Source of the DNA: an uncultured Eubacteriales bacterium
Lineage (GTDB): Bacteria; Bacillota; Clostridia; Oscillospirales; CAG-272
Direction: 5' to 3'
Assembly (NCBI GenBank): GCA_900321265.1
Contig: ONVJ01000032.1
Span: forward strand, 1-10,617
DNA length: 10,617 nt
The translations under genes were made by a program, and so were the position numbers. The notes beneath the pieces are model-generated. The model made no database searches. It was not told where the DNA came from and saw only the letters and a list, made by a program, of their open reading frames with translations. Numbering within the stretch: position 1 is the stretch's first letter; each line of letters begins with the position of its first letter. Shown one piece after another: positions 4,952-10,617 of the stretch.

Positions 4952-7135
4952 ATGGCTAATTCATTTAAGAGATTCCTGTCTCTGCTCCTCTGTGCGGTAA
5001 TGTTTCTCGCCGCGGCGGCAGGGTGCACCCCCGCCCAGAACGGCGACGAGGAATCCTCGACCGCACCAGACGCCGGCAGCATCGACATCGATCTGACGCA
5101 GTACAAGATAATCAGACCGGTGGATATGGCGACTACGACTCTGAACGAGGTCGTAAATTTCAGGAAGACTCTAGGCAGCATCTATGATACCAGCTTTAAG
5201 ATCGAGGATGATTTTCTGAAGGGCGAAGAGACCGACGCTATAAAGAACGCTCTTGAGATCCTTCTCGGGCACACCACCAGATCGGCTTCATCCGAGGCCC
5301 TTGAGGCGGTCTCTGATCCCACGGCATTCGTCATCAAACTGACACCGACAAAGATAGTCATCAACTCCGAGACCGACATTGGACTCATCTCGGGCATGAA
5401 CTATTTTCTCGGCCTTGTGGGGGAAGGGAAGCTCTCGCTGCCCGAAAACTATCTATATACCGCTGGATCATCCGATGTTTTGCAGGTGATGGTCGACGGG
5501 AAGAACACCCTTTCGGTAGTATACAAGGACGGCCTTGACAACACGACAAACGCCAGCGACGATAAGGACCGGGTCGACCTTGAGGTCCTCTATGCCAAGG
5601 CGATAAGGGAGAAGATCGGAAAGCTTACCGGCTCTATCCCCGCCATCGCCACCGACTGGATCGCGCCAAACAAGGACAGCTCGGTCGGCAACGAGATTCT
5701 TGTCGGTCAGACCGACCGGCCCGAGTCGGCAGAGTTCCTGGATTCGATCGCGCTGAACGAGTACGGATATGCCGTGATAGGCAACAAGGTAGTTGTAGCG
5801 GGTCACAACCTGACCACGCTCGAGCTTGCCTACAACGCTTTTATGAATTATCTGGACTCTTCAGGATCGGTCGGCGCCGACGGCTCGAAGAACCTTTATT
5901 TCGTAAGGGGCACCAGATTCACTGCCTCGTCTTCGGAATGGTACGTTGACTTCCCGAAACCCGACGGAGGGACATACGCCGGCTCATCAGATGCAGGAAA
6001 CAACTGCCTGGAGCTCTATTACACCGGCGCCGACGAGAACATCTTCAAGGCTTATCAGAAGAAGCTCGAAGAAAGCGGGTATACGCTCAGCGTGTCTAAC
6101 AGCAACCCCGGCGTTATAAGCGCGGGATATCAGTCGAAGGACTGCATGCTCTACACCTATTACGTACCAACCGAAAAATCGGTCAGGATCATCGCCTGTG
6201 CTGCCGGAAAGAACAATTTCCAGCTTTATCCGACAGCCGAATCTGTCCCGGCATATACCAAGATCGCCGACGGCAAGGTCACCCAGATGACCCTCAACTA
6301 CTCCGCCGGAAACTTCGGAATGTGCTATATCATCACTCTTGCGGACGGCTCCTTCGTCGTCTTTGACGGCGGCGGATACAGCGCCGATTACGGAGACGAA
6401 AACAGACTTTACAAACTTCTGAAGTCGCTGAACAAGCGGACCGACGGCAAGATCACCGTCGCCGCCTGGATACTGACACACGACCACTGGGATCACTTTA
6501 CCAACTTCTTCAACTGCGTGAAGAAATACGGAAGCGAGTTCAAGATCGAAGCATGCTACCTCAACATGCCATCCAAGAACGCGACATACAACACCCGCAA
6601 CCCGAATTACTACTTCAACAACAACTTCTCGACGCTCAGCTACACGGTCGGCGGAACACAGTACGTAAAGCTCCATACCGGAATGAAGTTCTACGTGCGC
6701 AACGCCGAGTTCGAGGTGCTCTATACTCAGGAAGACGTCTTCCCGGACAGGATCAACTACTTCAACGAATCGACGACCGTTCTGAGAATGAAGCTTGACG
6801 GCAACACCTTTATGTGGAACGGCGACGCGAAGAACTGGGCGTCGAAGGGGATCGTCTCAAGATACGGCAGCTATGTAAAATCCGACATCTGCCAGGTCGC
6901 CCACCACGGCTACGACGGCATGACGCAGGCTCTATACCAGACCGTCGATCCCTATCTCCTCTTCTGGCCCACCTCGAATTCCAACTGGACGTCCCAGATA
7001 ACCGGCAAGACCTACGCGGTCGACAAATACCTCTATGAAAAGCTGGGAGCCGAGAACATCATAGTCGCCGAGCCGACAAAGTCGATCATGCTGCCCTATC
7101 ACAAGGGCGATCCGATCATCGTTGAGGGCAACTGA
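4952..7135 (+). CDS. Predicted lipoprotein with ComEC-like metallo-beta-lactamase domain
   Basis: The 727-residue protein begins with a lipoprotein signal (KRFLSLLLCAVMFLAAAAGC), with C25 as the predicted lipid-bearing cysteine, then a Ser/Asp/Glu-rich linker, so it should sit on the outer face of the membrane. The C-terminal MBL fold (about 448-727) has the zinc-binding HxHxDH motif as H510-D-H512-W-D514-H515, a further aspartate at D625 (WNGDAKN) and H651-H652-G. This set resembles the MBL domain of ComEC/Rec2 and its extracellular relatives, which points to a hydrolase, perhaps a phosphodiesterase; the substrate is unknown. Residues about 50-155 and 188-302 look like two copies of one alpha/beta domain (EILLGHTTR / EILVGQTDR, then a -YFL / -NYL ending helix). 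They resemble the small N-terminal domains of some glycoside hydrolases (GH67N or GH20b type). Residues 325-445 are not recognised. The start is fixed by an in-frame stop at 4907-4909; the ribosome site GGAAG is close (2 bases). The gene is monocistronic. Confidence 0.85.
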   Translation: MANSFKRFLSLLLCAVMFLAAAAGCTPAQNGDEESSTAPDAGSIDIDLTQYKIIRPVDMATTTLNEVVNFRKTLGSIYDTSFKIEDDFLKGEETDAIKNALEILLGHTTRSASSEALEAVSDPTAFVIKLTPTKIVINSETDIGLISGMNYFLGLVGEGKLSLPENYLYTAGSSDVLQVMVDGKNTLSVVYKDGLDNTTNASDDKDRVDLEVLYAKAIREKIGKLTGSIPAIATDWIAPNKDSSVGNEILVGQTDRPESAEFLDSIALNEYGYAVIGNKVVVAGHNLTTLELAYNAFMNYLDSSGSVGADGSKNLYFVRGTRFTASSSEWYVDFPKPDGGTYAGSSDAGNNCLELYYTGADENIFKAYQKKLEESGYTLSVSNSNPGVISAGYQSKDCMLYTYYVPTEKSVRIIACAAGKNNFQLYPTAESVPAYTKIADGKVTQMTLNYSAGNFGMCYIITLADGSFVVFDGGGYSADYGDENRLYKLLKSLNKRTDGKITVAAWILTHDHWDHFTNFFNCVKKYGSEFKIEACYLNMPSKNATYNTRNPNYYFNNNFSTLSYTVGGTQYVKLHTGMKFYVRNAEFEVLYTQEDVFPDRINYFNESTTVLRMKLDGNTFMWNGDAKNWASKGIVSRYGSYVKSDICQVAHHGYDGMTQALYQTVDPYLLFWPTSNSNWTSQITGKTYAVDKYLYEKLGAENIIVAEPTKSIMLPYHKGDPIIVEGN

Positions 7136-7166
7136 CAGCGGGAGAAGCAAAGGCTGCAGTTAACTC

Positions 7167-7189
7167 CGGTTTCGTACCGAACGAAACCG
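7167..7189 (+). other. Hairpin in the 3' untranslated region
   Basis: CGGTTTCG (7167-7174) and CGAAACCG (7182-7189) form a perfect 8-bp stem with a 7-base loop, 32 bases after the lipoprotein stop codon. No T-run follows, so it does not look like a terminator; it may protect the mRNA 3' end or be a pause site. No gene is seen in 7136-7506. Besides this hairpin, that stretch holds the terminator at 7290-7335 and the promoter and operator of the metal operon. Confidence 0.5.
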
Positions 7190-7289
7190 CCGACCCACCT
7201 GCCTGTATGATAGAAGAGGTAAAGTAAGCGGAGAATAGCTGAGATTTCGGGCCTTAAACTTAGCGGCATCGGGCCGAATCAAATCCATC

Positions 7290-7335
7290 GGGGTTGATAA
7301 TAACTTGTCATTCGAGTTGTTGTCAACCCCTTTTT
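7290..7335 (+). terminator. Strong rho-independent terminator
   Basis: A 16-bp uninterrupted stem (7290-7305 with 7315-7330, GGGGTTGA...TCAACCCC, two G-U pairs) with a 9-base loop is followed by five Ts (7331-7335). It ends the lipoprotein transcript about 155 bases after the stop codon and insulates the metal operon promoter 65 bases further on. Confidence 0.85.
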
Positions 7336-7399
7336 CAATCAACCGAGAAAAACAGGTTGGATATTCGAAAATAACTTTTAAAATCAAGTCAGTTAACTG

Positions 7400-7428
7400 T
7401 TGACAACCGTCTCAGGACGTGGTATAAT
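7400..7428 (+). promoter_or_regulatory. Consensus sigma-A promoter of the metal operon
   Basis: TTGACA (7400-7405), exactly 17 bases, TATAAT (7423-7428): a full 12 of 12 match at ideal spacing. Such a strong promoter is typical of operons kept off by a repressor, and operator-like repeats overlap its -10 and the start region. Transcription should begin near 7435. Confidence 0.93.
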
Positions 7429-7465
7429 ATGAAAAAACGTTCATATGATGAAAAATTCATATGAT
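7427..7465. promoter_or_regulatory. Tandem ArsR/SmtB-type operator
   Basis: ATATGAA (7427-7433) and TTCATAT (7440-7446) form an inverted repeat containing TGAA-N6-TTCA, the core of operators bound by zinc sensors such as SmtB and CzrA. TTCATATGAT occurs twice (7440-7449, 7456-7465), and ATATGA (7443-7448) with TCATAT (7457-7462) makes a second, overlapping inverted repeat. The array runs from inside the -10 to about +30. Repressor bound here would block RNA polymerase; metal binding should release it. Confidence 0.8.
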
Positions 7466-7506
7466 CGCCGAACAATGATCGGGATCAATAATGAAAGGAC
7501 AACGAC

Positions 7507-7845
7507 ATGGCGAAACACGACCATTCGGAAATACTTGAACGGGTATCGGCCTCGATGCCCGACGCGGTGCTGCTCGACGATCTCGCGGACTTTTTCTCGA
7601 TCTGGGGAAACCCGACAAGGCTCAGGATCCTTTACGCGCTCTCTGTTTCCGAAATGTGCGTCTGCGCGATTTCTGAACTCTTCTCGCTTGAGCAGTCGGC
7701 CGTCTCGCACCAGCTCAGCATTCTGAGGAAGGCAAATCTGATCAAAGGGGAGAGAATGGGAAAGACTGTATATTATTCTCTTGCCGACGACCACGTTAAG
7801 ACCATCATCTCGACAGGTTACGAGCATCTTACAGAGAAGGATTGA
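7507..7845 (+). CDS. ArsR/SmtB-family metal-sensing repressor
   Basis: This 112-residue winged-helix repressor probably binds the operator just upstream and lets go when a metal binds. The helix-turn-helix is clear (SEMCVCAISELFSLEQSAVSHQLSIL, about 48-73, named by its motif), followed by the beta-hairpin wing (KGERMGKTVYYSL). Two sensing sites can be read. C51-V-C53 matches the CVC of alpha3/alpha3N sensors (ArsR, CadC), with N-terminal H4 and H6 as possible extra ligands. D94-x-H96-x10-H107-x2-E110 is a complete SmtB/CzrA alpha5 zinc site. Zinc, with Cd or Pb possible, is therefore the most likely signal. AAAGGA at 7494-7499 lies 7 bases before the ATG. The gene is co-transcribed with the ATPase 116 bases downstream. 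The family is certain; the metal is inferred. Confidence 0.95.
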   Translation: MAKHDHSEILERVSASMPDAVLLDDLADFFSIWGNPTRLRILYALSVSEMCVCAISELFSLEQSAVSHQLSILRKANLIKGERMGKTVYYSLADDHVKTIISTGYEHLTEKD

Positions 7846-7881
7846 CATCCTGCCGGGCGAATATTTTGGATCTGAGGAATA

Positions 7882-7931
7882 CTGTCAGGCGGCCTTGATG
7901 CCCTCCGCATTCCGCCCAGGACTCCTGACAG
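7882..7931 (+). other. Nested stem-loop between repressor and ATPase genes
   Basis: CTGTCAGG (7882-7889) and CCTGACAG (7924-7931) are perfect 8-bp arms. Inside, CGG (7890-7892) can pair with CCG (7912-7914), and ATGC (7898-7901) with GCAT (7907-7910), giving one long irregular hairpin. No T-run follows. It lies within the 116-base gap of the operon and ends about 17 bases before the ATPase ribosome site. It could be an RNA-processing or stability element that sets different levels of repressor and pump. Confidence 0.5.
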
Positions 7932-7961
7932 CAACAATCACTGAAAGAAGGAAAGACATCT

Positions 7962-9815
7962 ATGGAATCGGAACAGAAGGAATCACTTATCAGAATAATC
8001 CTCGGGACTGTTCTCGGCGTAGCCGCGATCATTGTCTCTCATCTTTTCTCTCTGCCGGTATGGGCTCTTGTTCTTATCTATCTCCCGGGCTATCTTGTCG
8101 CCGGAAGCGGAGTGCTGCTCGGCGCAGCCGGCAGCATAATTCACGGAGAACTCTTTGACGAAAGATTCCTCATGTCGGCGGCGACGATCGGAGCCTTCTT
8201 CATCGGCGAATATCCCGAGGCCGTATTTGTTATGGTTCTGTATCTGATAGGCGAGATGCTCGGCGATACGGCAGTCGACAAAACACGCGACTCGGTCGGG
8301 GCGCTTGCCGAACTAATCCCCGACAGCGTGACGGTCATCAGAGACGGGGCAGAGGAGCAGGTCCCGCCCGAGTCGGTAAATCCCGGTGAGCTTATTACCG
8401 TCAGACCGGGGGAAAGGATCGCTCTTGACGGGACCGCAGAGGAGGGGACATCCTCGCTCGATCTTTCGGCACTTACCGGGGAGAGCCTTCCGAGGGACAT
8501 CGCGCCGGGAGACAGCGTTTATTCGGGCGCTATCAATCTGAGCGGCGTTCTTAAGATCAGGACGACCGGCCGTGTCTCCGAGAGCACAGTTTCAAGGATA
8601 CTTGAAATGGTCGAGGAATCCTCCGAGCACAAATCAAAAAGCGAGGGGTTCGTAAGACGTTTTTCAAGGATATATACCCCCTGCGTAGTCGCTGCGGCGG
8701 TCATCATCGGAGTCGTCCCGCCGATTTTCGACGGCAGATGGGCGGTCTGGATCGAACGAGCCCTCTCATTCCTGGTCGTGTCCTGCCCCTGCGCCGTCGT
8801 CATCTCGGTGCCGCTCTCCTTCTTCTGCGGTATCGGAAACGCCTCAAGGAAGGGAATACTCTTCAAAGGTTCGGTGGCGCTTGAAACGCTTTCAAAGGCC
8901 GACACCGCCGTATTCGACAAGACGGGTACCCTGACCGATTCCGGTTTTGTGATCGAAGACGTGATCCCGGAGGACGTATCAGTTTCTCCCGAAGGACTGA
9001 TCGGGATCGCGGCATACCTCGAGAGCTATTCGACGCATCCGCTGGCTGCCCCTGTCATTGAGAAATACGGACGTGATATAGATAAAAGCCGCGTGAGCGG
9101 TGTGACAGAGGGCGGATCTTCATCCGGCAGGGGGATCACCGCCGAGATCGACGGGGAGCGGTTTTACGCAGGAAACTCTGCGTATATCAGGTCTTTCGGA
9201 ATCGACTGTCCCGTCGGCAGCGGAAAGACCGAGATCTGCGTCGCCGGCGGCGACCGGCTTCTCGGCCGGATAATCCTGTCGGATCAGCTTAAATCCGACT
9301 CGGTAACTGCCCTATCCCGACTGCGCTCTAAGGGACTGTCGGTGGCGATGCTGTCGGGAGACGGCGAAGCTGCGGTCGCGTCCGCGGCGGAAAAGCTCGG
9401 GCTTGAAAAGGGAGAATACGCCTCGGGACTCTTTCCCGCGGACAAGACCGCGTATATTGAAAAACTGAGAACAGAAGGGAAGAGACCGGTCTTCGTCGGC
9501 GACGGCATCAACGACGCTCCGGTGCTCTCGGCGGCCGACGCCGGAGTGTCGATGGGCAGCCTCGGAAGCCGGGCGGCCGTCGAGGCTTCGGATATAGTCC
9601 TGATCGAGGACAAGCCCTCCGCCGTCGCTACTGCATACGATATTTCAAGGAAAACGATGTCGATCGTCAAGATCAATATCATCTTTGCCCTGGCGGCAAA
9701 GCTCGCGATCCTTATCCTCAACCTTACCGGCCTCGGAAACATGTGGCTCTCCGCCGCAGGAGACGTCGGCGTCATGCTCGTCTGCGTGCTCAACTCGCTC
9801 AGGGCCCTGAAGTAA
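7962..9815 (+). CDS. zntA: Zn/Cd/Pb-exporting P1B-type ATPase
   Basis: This membrane pump uses ATP to export divalent soft metals. The 617-residue protein has all P-type ATPase signatures in order: TGES (172-175, actuator), CPC (275-277, in SCPCAVVISVP, metal-binding membrane helix), DKTGT (phosphorylated D319), the HP dipeptide (359-360, as STHPLA) and GDGINDAP (513-520). K580 in the seventh and D601 in the eighth membrane helix match K693 and D714 of E. coli ZntA, placing it in the Zn/Cd/Pb (P1B-2) group rather than the copper group. There is no N-terminal heavy-metal-associated domain: the first membrane helix begins near residue 10. That makes it shorter than ZntA (about 730 residues). 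AAGGA at 7948-7952 lies 9 bases before the ATG. It is controlled with, and presumably by, the upstream repressor. CadA is an equally fitting name. Confidence 0.94.
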   Translation: MESEQKESLIRIILGTVLGVAAIIVSHLFSLPVWALVLIYLPGYLVAGSGVLLGAAGSIIHGELFDERFLMSAATIGAFFIGEYPEAVFVMVLYLIGEMLGDTAVDKTRDSVGALAELIPDSVTVIRDGAEEQVPPESVNPGELITVRPGERIALDGTAEEGTSSLDLSALTGESLPRDIAPGDSVYSGAINLSGVLKIRTTGRVSESTVSRILEMVEESSEHKSKSEGFVRRFSRIYTPCVVAAAVIIGVVPPIFDGRWAVWIERALSFLVVSCPCAVVISVPLSFFCGIGNASRKGILFKGSVALETLSKADTAVFDKTGTLTDSGFVIEDVIPEDVSVSPEGLIGIAAYLESYSTHPLAAPVIEKYGRDIDKSRVSGVTEGGSSSGRGITAEIDGERFYAGNSAYIRSFGIDCPVGSGKTEICVAGGDRLLGRIILSDQLKSDSVTALSRLRSKGLSVAMLSGDGEAAVASAAEKLGLEKGEYASGLFPADKTAYIEKLRTEGKRPVFVGDGINDAPVLSAADAGVSMGSLGSRAAVEASDIVLIEDKPSAVATAYDISRKTMSIVKINIIFALAAKLAILILNLTGLGNMWLSAAGDVGVMLVCVLNSLRALK

Positions 9816-10617
9816 TCAGTCTTTTTTTGCAGCAGGCTTATAATACTGATAAAGGATGCAGGGGATCGTTCCGTTGTAAAGCTTTCTTGTTCTGTCGGAT
9901 CTTCTCCCGAACAGTCTGTCAAAATACTCGCATGAGGTCAGGACGTAGATCTGCCAGCGATCGAAGCTTTTGAAATTCCTTCCTATCGCGCGGTAGAGCG
10001 CCTCGGCGTCCTTCAGGGTCATCATCCGCTCGCCGTAGGGCGGGTTGCAGATCAGCGTCCCTTTAACCCTGTCTCCGCTCACAGGTTCGGGAGGGGATAT
10101 CCTCCGCGCATCGTCGACATAGAACTCGATGAAGTTCGATACCCCGGCACGTTTGGCGTTTTCTTTTGCGGTCCTGATACAGTCGGGGTCGATGTCTGTC
10201 CCCCTCGATTTAAAGGAGCAGTCTTTGCGCACCGCGGCTTTCGCCTCTTCCCGGGCCTCATTCCAGAGCTTTCCCGGGATATATCCGAACGACTCTCCCG
10301 CAAAGCTTCTGTTAAGGCCGGGCGCGATCCCCGCCGCCAGCATCGCCCCTTCCACAGGTATCGTTCCCGAACCGCAGAAGGGATCCCATAAAAAGATATC
10401 CTCTCTGATCCTCGCGTTCATGCAGAGCGCGGCGGCAAGCGTTTCCCTCAGCGGTGCAGCGTTGGCGACCGGCCGGTAGCCGCGTTTGTGCAGCGCGTCC
10501 CCCGACGTATCGATCATGAGCCATGCATAGTCCTTGAGGATAAGAAATTCTACTGCGAACAAAGCCCCTGTCTCGGGAAGCGTCTGCAGCGAGTATTTTT
10601 CTCCAAGGCTTACAGCG
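9816..10617 (-). CDS. rlmL: RlmL/YpsC-type rRNA guanine-N2 methyltransferase, N-terminus missing
   Basis: Only the C-terminal 266 residues lie in the window. The frame stays open to base 10617, so the start and the expected THUMP RNA-binding domain are beyond the edge. The visible part matches the methyltransferase domain of the RlmL N-terminal half and Firmicutes YpsC, which make m2G in 23S rRNA. It shows SLDTTGESLHKRGYR-like text (IDTSGDALHKRGYR), APLRETLAAAL, SAM motif I DPFCGSGTIP (10385-10356), motif II GTDIDPDC and the catalytic NPPY (10046-10035). A TTG at 10560-10562 is an internal Leu codon, not the start, since homologous sequence (SLQTLPETGALFAVEF) continues upstream. The stop codon (9816-9818) directly abuts the ATPase stop. 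Confidence 0.92.
   Translation of the reverse strand, partial: AVSLGEKYSLQTLPETGALFAVEFLILKDYAWLMIDTSGDALHKRGYRPVANAAPLRETLAAALCMNARIREDIFLWDPFCGSGTIPVEGAMLAAGIAPGLNRSFAGESFGYIPGKLWNEAREEAKAAVRKDCSFKSRGTDIDPDCIRTAKENAKRAGVSNFIEFYVDDARRISPPEPVSGDRVKGTLICNPPYGERMMTLKDAEALYRAIGRNFKSFDRWQIYVLTSCEYFDRLFGRRSDRTRKLYNGTIPCILYQYYKPAAKKD

Noticed and set aside
1221..7135. A dedicated Lnt-lipoprotein system
   Set aside because: The two genes are separated by a three-gene operon on the other strand and have independent promoters, so their closeness is probably incidental.
3063..9815. A zinc theme linking zinc-form S18, the MBL enzyme and the metal operon
   Set aside because: Each gene has its own promoter, and the ArsR-type operator half-sites occur only at 7427-7465. 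No shared regulatory motif was seen at the rpsF or lipoprotein promoters.
10560..10562. TTG as a start codon of the methyltransferase gene
   Set aside because: Family-like sequence continues in frame upstream to the window edge, and the THUMP domain is expected before it, so the gene is cut by the window rather than starting here.
1..10617. CRISPR arrays, insertion sequences, attachment sites, tRNA or rRNA genes
   Set aside because: No regularly spaced repeats, transposase or integrase motifs, or tRNA-like cloverleaf were seen. The repeats found are isolated palindromes and operator half-sites.

Overview
The window looks like chromosomal DNA from a Clostridia-like member of the Firmicutes (Bacillota), moderately GC-rich in its genes. 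The reasons are the Firmicutes-type rpsF-ssb-rpsR operon, strong AAGGAGG-type ribosome binding sites, TTGACT/TTGACA-N17-TATAAT promoters, and AT-rich spacers carrying hairpin terminators. This placement is inferred from gene content and style only. No mobile element, CRISPR array, tRNA or rRNA is visible.

Layout. (1) 1-238 is a gene-free block packed with hairpins: a 13-bp palindrome, a 37-bp perfect palindrome, a rho-independent terminator, then a leader with a long stem. (2) 239-2930 (+) is a two-gene operon: an RluA-family pseudouridine synthase overlapping lnt, apolipoprotein N-acyltransferase, by 8 bases. (3) 2995-3037 is a palindromic terminator between convergent transcripts; it belongs to the same 37-base family as the palindrome at 49-85. 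(4) 4314-3063 (-) is rpsF-ssb-rpsR, with a clear promoter and a structured leader that may be the S6:S18 autoregulatory site. (5) 4424-4824 is a gene-free stretch with nested stem-loops ending in a terminator-like hairpin. (6) 4952-7135 (+) is a large predicted lipoprotein with a ComEC-like metallo-beta-lactamase domain behind two apparently duplicated N-terminal domains; it has its own promoter and terminator. (7) 7400-9815 (+) is a metal-resistance operon: a consensus promoter overlapped by an ArsR/SmtB-type operator, a metal-sensing repressor, and a Zn/Cd/Pb-type P-type ATPase. (8) 9816-10617 (-) is the C-terminal part of an RlmL/YpsC-type rRNA methyltransferase. Its stop codon directly abuts the ATPase stop.

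How the genes fit together. The best-supported functional unit is the metal operon: the repressor has both an alpha3-type CxC and a complete alpha5 zinc site, and the ATPase carries the CPC motif plus the transmembrane Lys and Asp of the Zn/Cd subgroup. The rest is translation and replication housekeeping. Lnt would act on lipoproteins in general; the nearby lipoprotein is separately transcribed, so no specific link is claimed.

Most worth a second look: the domain architecture of the MBL lipoprotein, the paired palindromes, the structured region upstream of the lipoprotein promoter, and the tandem operator at the metal operon. I did not find a clearly new multi-gene system.
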